From assembly GCA_964545715.1 (NCBI GenBank), contig CAZJHX010000027.1, positions 1-64,000 on the forward strand: a DNA stretch of 64,000 bases, in the 5' to 3' direction. The translations under genes and the position numbers were made by a program. The stretch comes from CAZJHX01 sp964545715. Its GTDB lineage: Bacteria > Myxococcota_A > UBA9042 > GCA-2863065. Below are positions 22,676-30,484 of the stretch, piece by piece; position 1 is the stretch's first letter, and every line of letters begins with the position of its first letter. The notes under the pieces are model-generated. The model saw only the letters and a program-made list of their open reading frames with translations, ran no database searches and was not told where the DNA came from.

Positions 22676-24534
22676 GGGGTCGCCATCTCTCGGGCCTCTT
22701 TGCCCAACACCAGGTCCAGGCGCTCTAGAATACGCAGCAGGGTGGGCCGGCCGATCACGTCCTTCAAGAGCTGGAGGCGCTCTGCTTCGCTGACGTCGTC
22801 GCGCAGATCCTGGGGCTCGCCCGGATCCGCTTCAACGTCGAAGAGGTAGGTGCCGGTCTCGTCGACGAGCCACTTGCGGTGGCCGCGATAGATGGCGAAG
22901 ACCTCGCGATCCCACCACCGGATCTCGCCGGTGCTGGAGACGACCAGCTGCCGATCGGCGGGGATGGGCGTCAACAGGCTGTGGCCCGCCAGCGGCAGGC
23001 TGTCCAGCGGCGCGGGCAGCGGCCAAATGCCCCAGAGATCGAGCATGGTCGGCAGGATGTCGATGTTGCCCACGCGCGCGCCGCGGTTGGCCTGTAACCG
23101 GGCGAAGAGGTCCGGCTGGGTCTCTGCCAGCGCGCTGGGCACGTGGATCCACAGCGGCACCCGAGCCACGGCCTCGTTGAGGTTCTCCACCCGCGGCGGC
23201 TGGCTGGTCCCGGTGTTCTCGCCGTGATCGGCCGTGCTGATCATCACGGTTTGCTCCAGCCGCCCGCGCGCCTTCACAGCGTTCACGATGGTGGCTGCGA
23301 TCTCGTCGACATAACGCGCTGCACCCGCGTATCGGACGGGCGCGGTGGGCTCGGGCGACTCCTCGTACACGCCGGGATACCACCACGGTCCGTGCGTGGA
23401 GTTGAACTGCACGATCAGCAGGACGGGCTTGTCGGTGGGCGCCGCGGCCAGCCATGCAGCGGCGGCATCGGCCATGACCGAGTCGGCGACCCCGTTGTCG
23501 TTGACGCGCTTGTGGTCCCCGTAATCGGGCGCCGTCATCACCTTGTCCGGCGGGTCGTGCTCCAGCAGGAACTCCTCGAAGTTGGAGATGCTGTACTCCT
23601 GCGACGTGAAGAGGGCGGTCGTGTAGCCCAGCTTGCGCGCGTAGTCCCACAACAGCGGCGCTTTGGCGTACTGGGCGCGCGTCCCGTCGGGCGGCAGGCC
23701 GCTGAGCATGGACGGGACGCTGACGTCGGTGGCGCTGGCCGACGAGACGGCGTGCTCAAACCACACGGTGTGCCCCGCGTGCTCGCCCAGCAGCCGCGCG
23801 ATGTGAGGCGAGCAAGACGCTTGCTCACAGCCCCACGGGTGCCACTGGAAGGCGGCCAGGCTCTCGTGCACAAACAGCACGACATCGGGTCGGCGCGTGG
23901 CGTTGAGCTCTGGGATCGTCAGCCGCTCGGGCTTTGGCAGTCCGGTGCGCGTCGTGATCAGCTGCCAGGCGCCGCCCAGCGCGGTGGCGACGCCGCGGAT
24001 GTCGGCGACGGCAGGCAGGCGCGGTACGGCGATGGCGGTGACGAGGAAGCCGACTGCGGCCAGCTCAACCAGGCGGCGTCGCCGATCCGGTTGGGTGTGC
24101 GCGGCGCGGGTGGCCAGCTCGATGGCGGCGACCATCGCGATGGGGATGACGATGAAGCCGGCGCCCTCGGCCCAGCCGGATGCTTCACGCGCCAGCGCTG
24201 CGGCGTACAGCGGATACCGCAGGAAGAACGCAAACACCGATGGTGAGGCGTCGATCTCGTAGCGTGCGTAATAGCCGATGGCCGAGACGGTGAGGATGGA
24301 CACGACCAGCGCGCATAAAACCAGAACGGCGCGTCCCACTCGCGGCCGCCGGCTGCGCAGTCCGCTCAACCCGCGGATGGCCGCCAGCCACAAGACGACG
24401 CTGGCCGCGATGGACAGCAGGTAGGCCAGCGCAGTGCCGGGCGCGCTCAGATAGTGGGATCCGCGCACGAACAGGTCGGGTCCCAGCACCAGCGCCACTG
24501 GGATCACGGCTGCCTTGTGGGGCGCGCTCAGCAT
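22672..24534 (-). CDS. Membrane sulfatase / LTA synthase-like phosphotransferase
   Basis: About 620 residues from ATG 24534. Roughly five N-terminal membrane segments (residues 1-190) lead into a periplasmic sulfatase-fold domain. Metal and nucleophile motifs are DVVLFVHESLAAFQ, SATDVSVPSMLSG (Thr/Ser nucleophile), NSTHGPWW and MISTADHGENTG. LTA-synthase-like enzymes transfer phosphoglycerol or phosphoethanolamine to surface polymers. The two linked glycosyltransferases fit such a role. It lies 31 bases after lgt and overlaps the next gene by four bases. Confidence 0.85.
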   Translation of the reverse strand: MLSAPHKAAVIPVALVLGPDLFVRGSHYLSAPGTALAYLLSIAASVVLWLAAIRGLSGLRSRRPRVGRAVLVLCALVVSILTVSAIGYYARYEIDASPSVFAFFLRYPLYAAALAREASGWAEGAGFIVIPIAMVAAIELATRAAHTQPDRRRRLVELAAVGFLVTAIAVPRLPAVADIRGVATALGGAWQLITTRTGLPKPERLTIPELNATRRPDVVLFVHESLAAFQWHPWGCEQASCSPHIARLLGEHAGHTVWFEHAVSSASATDVSVPSMLSGLPPDGTRAQYAKAPLLWDYARKLGYTTALFTSQEYSISNFEEFLLEHDPPDKVMTAPDYGDHKRVNDNGVADSVMADAAAAWLAAAPTDKPVLLIVQFNSTHGPWWYPGVYEESPEPTAPVRYAGAARYVDEIAATIVNAVKARGRLEQTVMISTADHGENTGTSQPPRVENLNEAVARVPLWIHVPSALAETQPDLFARLQANRGARVGNIDILPTMLDLWGIWPLPAPLDSLPLAGHSLLTPIPADRQLVVSSTGEIRWWDREVFAIYRGHRKWLVDETGTYLFDVEADPGEPQDLRDDVSEAERLQLLKDVIGRPTLLRILERLDLVLGKEAREMATP

Positions 24535-24565
24535 GCGTGTCACATGCCCCACTGCCGCGCTGCGG

Positions 24566-25291
24566 TCAAGCAGGACGCCTGAGCAGGGAGGCGCCAAAGC
24601 CCGCTGCGGCCGCCAGACACACCAGCTGGACCAGCGTGATCGGGCCCAGGTGGACCGCCGGATCCCCCCGAAAGAACTCGGTGACGAAGCGGATCACGGC
24701 GTACCCGATCAGGTACATGCGAAACAGGTGTCCGCGCGGGCGCTCGCTGCGTCGGGTGGCCCACAGCGCGCCGGCCAGGGCCAGGTCCAGCACCAACTCG
24801 TAGATCTGCACCGGGTGGCGTGCAAACCCGTGCATGTGGACCCCGAGCGCGCTGTCGGTCACCGCGCCGTAGCAGCAGCCGTTGAGCAGGCAGCCGATGC
24901 GCCCGATCGCCTGGCTCAAGGGCAGGGCCACCGCGAACCCGTCCCCGGTGGACTGACGGATCCCGACCAGCTTCTTGGTCAGCTCCACCCCGAGATACCC
25001 GCCGATCAGCCCGCCCACGATGGTCTTGCCGGTGAAGTCGAGCGAGAACACCTGCGAGAAGACGTCGCCCGCGTCCGCCGGTGCGATGAAGAGCAGCATG
25101 CCGAGCTTGGCCCCCAGCACGGCCCCGATCAGCGCACCCAGGCCCACCCATTGGTGCCCAGGCTCGCGCGCGTAGCCCAGCCGTCGTACCTCGCTGCGAC
25201 GCACGCTCAGGCCCACGGCGAAGGCCAGCAGCACGAAGACGGCGTAGCTGCCTACCGGAAGAGACCCAAGCTGGAATAGTATCGGCTGCAT
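24566..25291 (-). CDS. lgt: Prolipoprotein diacylglyceryl transferase
   Basis: 241-residue integral membrane enzyme that attaches diacylglycerol to the lipobox Cys of prolipoproteins. The hallmark segments are present: GKTIVGGLIGGYLG, QAIGRIGCLLNGCCYG (the conserved RIGCxxNGC region) and HPVQIYE. It is slightly short for the family. Its substrate pool is large here, since several lipoproteins are encoded nearby. The ATG shares bases with the ATG of the divergent radical SAM gene (CATG at 25289-25292). Confidence 0.92.
   Translation of the reverse strand: MQPILFQLGSLPVGSYAVFVLLAFAVGLSVRRSEVRRLGYAREPGHQWVGLGALIGAVLGAKLGMLLFIAPADAGDVFSQVFSLDFTGKTIVGGLIGGYLGVELTKKLVGIRQSTGDGFAVALPLSQAIGRIGCLLNGCCYGAVTDSALGVHMHGFARHPVQIYELVLDLALAGALWATRRSERPRGHLFRMYLIGYAVIRFVTEFFRGDPAVHLGPITLVQLVCLAAAAGFGASLLRRPA
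25277..25282 (+). promoter_or_regulatory. Candidate -10 hexamer, radical SAM gene
   Basis: TAGTAT, 7 nt before the ATG at 25290, located inside the first codons of the divergent lgt gene. Confidence 0.4.
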
Positions 25292-26696
25292 GCGACGTGA
25301 AACCCGCCCGTACCTATACTACGACCTGGCGGTGTCGATCTGCCCCACCTGCTATCGCAAGTGCGAGGGCAAGATCCTGTTCATGGACGGCAAGGTGATC
25401 CTATCGCGGCGCTGCCCGGAGCACGGCAACAGCAAGGCGATGATCGCTGACGACATCGAGTATTATCGCCGCAGCCGCGAGCGCTACATGAAGCCGCCCG
25501 AGCGCCCTCAGCGGTACGGCACGCCCGTCAGGTACGGCTGTCCCTACGACTGTGGGCTGTGCGCGGACCACGAGCAGCACTCGTGCGTAGCGATTTTGGA
25601 GGTCACGGACGCGTGTAATCTGCGCTGCCCGATCTGCTACGCCCACAGCGGTCCCGAGCGCACGGGCTTTCGCTCATTGGCCCAGCTGGAGGGCATGCTG
25701 GACGCGCTGGTGGCCGCCGAGGGGCAGCCGGATGTGCTGCAGGTCTCCGGGGGCGAGCCGACCCTCCATCCGCAGTTCTTCGAGATTCTGGATGCCGCGC
25801 GGGCGCGCCCGATTCGGCACCTGATGGTGAACACAAACGGCATCCGCGTCGCCAACGACGCCGACTTTACCCAGCGGCTGGCCGGCTACATGCCCGGCGT
25901 GGAGCTGTACCTGCAGTTCGACTCGCTGGAGTCCGGTCCGATCAAAGCCCTGCGCGGCGCGGACCTGCGAGGCGTGCATGAGCAGGCGCTGGCCAGGTGC
26001 AACGAGCTTGGGCTGTCGGTCACGCTTGTCTGCACGCTGAAGCTGGGACTCAACGACCACGAGATCGGCGGGATCATCGACTATGCGCTGCAGCAGCCCG
26101 CGGTGCGTGGCGTGACCTTTCAGCCGATCCAGGCAGCGGGCCGGCTGGAGGGCTTTGATCCGGAGCGTGACCGGCTGACGCTGACCGGCGTCCGCCGCCG
26201 GATCCTGGAGCAGACCGACGTGTTTCAGGCAGCCGATGTGATCCCCGTTCCCTGCCACCCCGACAGTCTGGCCATGGCGTACGCGCTCAAGGTCGACGGG
26301 CGTGTGCAGCCGCTGACCGGGCTGATCCCCGAGGAGGTGTTGTTGGACTCCAGCAGCACGATCACGTTCGAACGGGAGGCCGCCGTGGCCGACCACGTCT
26401 ACGGCCTCTTTTCCACCGCGCATTCACCAACTTCGTCGGCTGCGACGCTGCGCGATCTGTTGTGCTGCCTGCCCGGCGTGGATGCGCCGCACCTTGCCTA
26501 CGACAACCTGTTTCGGGTCGTCATCATGGCGTTTCACGACGCCTACAGCTTCGATTTGCGTAGCGTCAAGAAGAGCTGCGTGCACATCATCCACCCGGAT
26601 GGGCGTCTCATCCCCTTCGATACATACAATCTCTTTTATCGCGATGAGCTGGAGCAGTCGGTGTTGGCGCCCCTTCAGCAAAGCCAGGGAAGGTAG
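25290..26696 (+). CDS. Radical SAM enzyme of the Tes / MJ0619-like family
   Basis: 468 residues. The N-terminal Cys pair region SICPTCYRKCEGKIL with RRCPEHG, then YGCPYDCGLCADHEQHSC, precedes the radical SAM cluster motif CNLRCPIC (about 108-115). VSGGEPTLHP follows. This layout (extra Cys-rich N-terminus, CPEHG, GLCxDHEQHSC, then radical SAM) is that of archaeal MJ0619/Tes proteins, which join isoprenoid chains into tetraether lipids, and of bacterial relatives of unknown reaction. A role in lipid C-C bond formation is an inference. It is followed after two bases by an S15-family lipoprotein gene. Confidence 0.85.
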   Translation: MRRETRPYLYYDLAVSICPTCYRKCEGKILFMDGKVILSRRCPEHGNSKAMIADDIEYYRRSRERYMKPPERPQRYGTPVRYGCPYDCGLCADHEQHSCVAILEVTDACNLRCPICYAHSGPERTGFRSLAQLEGMLDALVAAEGQPDVLQVSGGEPTLHPQFFEILDAARARPIRHLMVNTNGIRVANDADFTQRLAGYMPGVELYLQFDSLESGPIKALRGADLRGVHEQALARCNELGLSVTLVCTLKLGLNDHEIGGIIDYALQQPAVRGVTFQPIQAAGRLEGFDPERDRLTLTGVRRRILEQTDVFQAADVIPVPCHPDSLAMAYALKVDGRVQPLTGLIPEEVLLDSSSTITFEREAAVADHVYGLFSTAHSPTSSAATLRDLLCCLPGVDAPHLAYDNLFRVVIMAFHDAYSFDLRSVKKSCVHIIHPDGRLIPFDTYNLFYRDELEQSVLAPLQQSQGR

Positions 26697-26698
26697 CA

Positions 26699-29068
26699 AT
26701 GAGCACAGTGATCAGGTGTTTGTCGGCGCTGGTCGCGCTGGTCTTCATGTCCAGCGCAGGCTGCGAGGGCGACGGGCCGACGCCGGTCCAGGCAGAGGAT
26801 GCGGCGGGCACGGACACCGGCTCCCCCACGGCCGGCGACGAGGGACCCGCCCCGGACACCGGACCTGTGGCCGTGGTGTCGGACCGCTTCACCGTGCGTG
26901 GGACGATCGGCCAGATATACATCTGGAAGGCGCCGGTCGAGGCGGACATCGAGGTGGTGGGCCCCGATGGCGACGTCGTTGGCGGGGGCGCGACGGACTA
27001 CCAGGGCAGCCTGATCGTGCGCGGGCTGGAGCCCGGACCCGGCTATGTGGTGCGCATGGCGGACGACCCGGATGAGCTCACCGACCAGATCGAGGTGCTG
27101 TCCGTCGAGGGCAGCCTGCCGGACGAGTCCTTTTATGCCGAGCAGACGCTGGAGCCCGGCTTTGGGTACATCACGATGCGCGACGGCACACAGCTCAGCG
27201 TGTTTGTCTCGCTGCCGGGCCCCGTGGAGGACGGACCGTACCCGACCATCGTGAACTATTCAGGCTACAGCCCCTCGCAGCCCGGGCAGTCCCTGGGCGG
27301 CGCGGCCGAGTCCTTCTGCGGCGACTTTCCAGTGTTGTGCGACGCCCCCAGCCATCCGAGCGGACTGCTGGCGGGCATCGGCGGGTACGCGTCAGTCGGC
27401 GTGAACATGCGCGGCACCGGCTGCTCGGGCGGGGCCTACGACTTTTTTGAGCCGCTGCAGCTGACCGACGGCTACGACGTGATCGAGATCGTGGCGCGCC
27501 AGGGCTGGGTCAAGCACAACAAGGTGGGCATGGCGGGGTTGTCGTATCCCGGGATCTCGCAGCTCTTCGTGGCAAAGATGCGCCCGCCGTCGCTGGCGGC
27601 CATCACGCCGCTGTCCGTGATCGCGGACACCGGCACGTCCACGCTGATCCCGGGCGGCATCTACAACAACGGGTTTGCGCTGAACTGGATCACGCATGTG
27701 CTCAAGCGCGCCGATCCGTACGGCCACAAGTGGATCGAGAAGCTCGTGGAGGCCGGCGACACGGTGTGTGAGGAGCATCAGCTGCTTCACAGCCAGAAAG
27801 AGGACGTTATCGCCAAGGCGCTGGCCAACCCGTTCTACACGGACGAGGTCGCCAAGCCGGTCGACCCGTCCAGCTTTGTCCACGAGATCGAGGTGCCCGT
27901 GTTCATGTCCGGGCAATGGCAGGACGAGCAGACGGGCCCGCACTTTGCGGCCCTCTTCGACAAGTTCACGGGTACGGATGTGGCGCGCTTTGTGGTGGGA
28001 AACGGCGTGCACGCCGACGGTTACACGCCCCAGGTGCTGCTGGACTGGAAGATATTTTTGGACCTGTACGTGGCGCGCCAGGTCCCGGGCTTTACCGAGC
28101 AGGTGCAGCTGCTGGTTCCCCTGTTTTTTGCTCAATCGACGGGCGCCGCGCTGGAGCTGCCCGAGAACCGCTTCGAGGGGTACACCGACTACGAGACGGC
28201 GCTGGCCGATTACGAGGCCGAGCCGCCGCTGCGGGTGATCTTTGACTCGGGCGCGCATCCCGACTATCCGGCTGGGGCGCCGCAGGGCACGTTTGAGCGC
28301 CACTTCGACGGCTGGCCGCTGCCCGAGACGGTGGCGCACCGGCTGTATTTCCAGCCCGACGGCACCTTGGGGGACGGCGCGCCCGGCGACGACGGCGGCG
28401 CCAGCCTCTTCCACCACGATCCCGACGCGGGGTCGCGCACCACGCTGAACAAGGGCAGCGTCAACGAGCTGCAGCCGGCCTACGAGTGGGCGCTGCTGGC
28501 GGACGGAATGGCCGCCGCCTGGATAACCGCGCCGCTGACCGAGGATCAGGTCTACATCGGGCACGGCAGCGTCGATCTGTGGCTGAACTCGACCGCAGCG
28601 GATGCGGATCTGGAGGTCAATCTGAGCGAGGTCCGTCCGGACGGTCAGGAGATCTACGTGCAGAGCGGCTGGCTGCGCGCCAGTCATCGGGCCCTGCGTG
28701 ACGACGCTACCGAGCTGCGCCCCGTCAAGACGCATCGCGAGGAGGATCTGCAGCCGCTGGTGCCCGGAGAGTGGCATGAGGTGCGCGTGGAGATCATGCC
28801 GTTTGCGCACGTCTTTCGAGAGGGCTCCAGCCTACGGCTTTCGGTAGACACGCCCGGCGACAGCCGCGCGGAGTGGAATTTCTTGTTGCTGGACCACACG
28901 GACGCGGAGGCACACACGATCGGGCACAGCGCCGCATGGGCGTCCAGCGTCGCGTTGCCGCTGATCGGGGGCGTGGACGTGCCGACGGACCGCCCGGAGT
29001 CGTGTACCGCGCTGCGTGGCCAGCCCTGTCGAGAGTATCTGCCGCTGGAGAACATGGCGGCGCCTTGA
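26699..29068 (+). CDS. CocE/NonD-type hydrolase lipoprotein (peptidase S15 family)
   Basis: 789 residues. It has a lipobox (MSSAGC, Cys about 21) and an acidic Thr/Gly/Pro-rich linker to about 60. An alpha/beta-hydrolase domain carries MRGTGCSGG and the nucleophile elbow GLSYPG (about 280). The catalytic Asp/His are probably in DEQTGPHF and GNGVHADGY. The C-terminal third has the jelly-roll PepX_C-type domain (WLNSTAADADLEVNLSEV and onward). The family hydrolyses Xaa-Pro peptides, cocaine-like esters or antibiotic side chains; the substrate here is unknown. It is translationally close (2-base gap) to the radical SAM gene. Confidence 0.87.
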   Translation: MSTVIRCLSALVALVFMSSAGCEGDGPTPVQAEDAAGTDTGSPTAGDEGPAPDTGPVAVVSDRFTVRGTIGQIYIWKAPVEADIEVVGPDGDVVGGGATDYQGSLIVRGLEPGPGYVVRMADDPDELTDQIEVLSVEGSLPDESFYAEQTLEPGFGYITMRDGTQLSVFVSLPGPVEDGPYPTIVNYSGYSPSQPGQSLGGAAESFCGDFPVLCDAPSHPSGLLAGIGGYASVGVNMRGTGCSGGAYDFFEPLQLTDGYDVIEIVARQGWVKHNKVGMAGLSYPGISQLFVAKMRPPSLAAITPLSVIADTGTSTLIPGGIYNNGFALNWITHVLKRADPYGHKWIEKLVEAGDTVCEEHQLLHSQKEDVIAKALANPFYTDEVAKPVDPSSFVHEIEVPVFMSGQWQDEQTGPHFAALFDKFTGTDVARFVVGNGVHADGYTPQVLLDWKIFLDLYVARQVPGFTEQVQLLVPLFFAQSTGAALELPENRFEGYTDYETALADYEAEPPLRVIFDSGAHPDYPAGAPQGTFERHFDGWPLPETVAHRLYFQPDGTLGDGAPGDDGGASLFHHDPDAGSRTTLNKGSVNELQPAYEWALLADGMAAAWITAPLTEDQVYIGHGSVDLWLNSTAADADLEVNLSEVRPDGQEIYVQSGWLRASHRALRDDATELRPVKTHREEDLQPLVPGEWHEVRVEIMPFAHVFREGSSLRLSVDTPGDSRAEWNFLLLDHTDAEAHTIGHSAAWASSVALPLIGGVDVPTDRPESCTALRGQPCREYLPLENMAAP

Positions 29069-29105
29069 GTCTGCTACCATCGAGTCATCCAAACGGGAGG
29101 CGGCG

Positions 29106-29360
29106 ATGAGCGACTTTGTGACCCTCATTACAGTGGAGCAGCGGTTCCTGGCGGCCCCCATTCTGGGGTTGCTGACCGACAATGGCATCGCTGCGCGTGT
29201 GTCGTCGGATGACTGCGGCGGTGTCGACCCGGCACTGGCTTTTGTGCGTGGGGTCGAGGTGTTGGTGCCGACCGATGATGCTGAGCGCGCCGTGGAGCTG
29301 TTGACCGAGTACCAGGCGGCCCAGCCCGAGCTGCCCGACGAGCTCAAGGAAGAAGACTAG
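29106..29360 (+). CDS. DUF2007-like small protein
   Basis: 84 residues: VEQRFLAAPILGLLTDNGIAA (shortened to LLTDNGIAA), then VEVLVPTDDAERAVELLTEYQ, the pattern of DUF2007 (putative signal-transducing, GlnB-like fold) proteins. The end is acidic. A good ribosome binding site (GGGAGG) lies 6 nt before the ATG. Its function is unknown. It is nine bases upstream of the next gene and probably cotranscribed with it. Confidence 0.75.
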   Translation: MSDFVTLITVEQRFLAAPILGLLTDNGIAARVSSDDCGGVDPALAFVRGVEVLVPTDDAERAVELLTEYQAAQPELPDELKEED

Positions 29361-29369
29361 CCCTACCAG

Positions 29370-30044
29370 TTGAAGCGGCTGCTGATCACCGTGCCGTCCT
29401 TGCTGGCGGTCGCGTACTTCGCGCTGTGGGGCTGCTCTCGCCTGGGCACGGTCGGGACGGTCTCCAGGACGCCGCCCGCACCCGGCATGATGGAGGGGCG
29501 GCACGGGCTGGGGGTGGCCGGCTCCGCGCTGGCGCCCATCTCGGACGAGGGGCAGCACGACACCTTTGCAAGCGGCCACTTTTCGTACAGCTATCGGTGG
29601 GGCAACGTTGGCCAGGTGCGCCGGCAGATGCGTCGGACCGGCGACGAGACGGGGCGCGCCTGGTATTTCGACTTCGGCACCATCATCAGCGGGATCGGGG
29701 GCCAGCAGGAGCGCTTCTTCTTGCCGGTCGGCCTGGGGATCACGATGCGCGGCGGGCGTGTGTTCAACGACCGCTTTTCTATTGGCGGGGAGATCTCCGG
29801 TGGGGCGGTCTGGGCTGAGTTCGCGCTGCCGTTTGCGGCGCGGCTGAATGACCGTGTGTCGCTGTATACGTCGCCGGCGCTGCTGATAACGCTCGGGGTG
29901 GTCCGCCTGCCGCTTGGCGTCGTCGTCGCCGTCTCACGACATTTTGCCCTGACGGTTGAGGGAATGATGGGGCTGCCCGTGATCGACGGGTCCGCGCTCG
30001 ACGCGCTGGCCGGTGGGTCTTTCGGCCTGCTGTGGCGGCTGTAA
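29370..30044 (+). CDS. Lipoprotein with outer-membrane-like beta strands, unknown function
   Basis: 224 residues from a TTG at 29370. The N-terminus MKRLLITVPSLLAVAYFAL runs into WGCSRL, a plausible lipobox. The remainder has amphipathic strand patterns (GLGITMRGGRVF, VSLYTSPALLITLGV) ending in GGSFGLLWRL, suggesting a small barrel or beta-rich lipoprotein. No family was recognised. The TTG start is chosen because no ATG or GTG gives the full signal segment. Confidence 0.6.
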   Translation: MKRLLITVPSLLAVAYFALWGCSRLGTVGTVSRTPPAPGMMEGRHGLGVAGSALAPISDEGQHDTFASGHFSYSYRWGNVGQVRRQMRRTGDETGRAWYFDFGTIISGIGGQQERFFLPVGLGITMRGGRVFNDRFSIGGEISGGAVWAEFALPFAARLNDRVSLYTSPALLITLGVVRLPLGVVVAVSRHFALTVEGMMGLPVIDGSALDALAGGSFGLLWRL

Positions 30045-30074
30045 CTTCCTTCGGTAGGTTCGTAAGGGGCGCCA

Positions 30075-30119
30075 CGTCGGGACCTGGGGCCTGGGGGGCC
30101 GGAGGGTTTGGTCCCGACG
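30075..30119. repeat. 10-bp inverted repeat after lipoprotein gene
   Basis: CGTCGGGACC at 30075-30084 pairs perfectly with GGTCCCGACG at 30110-30119 around a G-rich 25-base loop, 30 bases after the upstream stop codon. No T-run follows, so it may be a regulator site or a non-canonical terminator. Confidence 0.4.
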
Positions 30120-30421
30120 CAGCGCTCGGTGCGAGTGAGCACCGTGAGTTGTCATGCGACTTCCGCTTCCTGCGGAACGAGTTGCCATCAATTGGCCATT
30201 GGTCGCTCCCTCACCTTTTGCATCACCCGTGCCACCTTAGCTGTGTGCTTGGCTGGCGCGCAGTGTCACGTTTAGCTCCACTCGTCGATCAGGCCGGCTC
30301 CCTTGCGTCACAAGTTTGTACGGCACGCCTGTAACACCTGCCCCAATGTCTGGCACAGATGTTGACGCCGTAAGGCTTATAACCTGCTGAAAACAAGGGG
30401 AGTGGTTGGTTCCGCGGCCAA

Positions 30422-30437
30422 TGGCACGGCCGTTGCT
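30422..30437 (+). promoter_or_regulatory. Consensus sigma-54 (RpoN) promoter for OmpA-family gene
   Basis: TGGCACGGCCGTTGCT matches TGGCACG-N4-TTGCW at every fixed position, with the invariant GG (30423-30424) and GC (30435-30436) ten bases apart. Transcription would begin near 30448, leaving about 37 bases of leader containing the GGGAGG ribosome binding site of the gene at 30485. This predicts control by an RpoN-dependent enhancer-binding protein. Confidence 0.75.
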
Positions 30438-30484
30438 CTGGGCGGTCTGCGACAAAACCCACAAGACCCGGGAGGGGTTCAACA

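Larger units (their letters stand above)
30045..30484. other. 440-base non-coding regulatory region
   Basis: The longest gene-free stretch of the window. It holds an inverted repeat (30075-30119), a partial sigma-54-like site (TGGCACAGATGTTGAC, 30351-30366) and a consensus sigma-54 promoter (30422-30437) before the OmpA-family gene. The open frames across it have no ribosome binding site or family likeness and are judged chance. Confidence 0.6.

Noticed and set aside
20630..22849. 739-codon plus-strand frame opposite the membrane phosphodiesterase gene
   Set aside because: It is antisense to a gene with clear catalytic motifs and membrane helices; the frame is Arg/Gln/His-rich without any known domain.
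30032..30334. 100-codon open frame in the non-coding region before the OmpA-family gene
   Set aside because: It overlaps the end of the previous gene, has no ribosome binding site or family likeness, and spans the inverted repeat.
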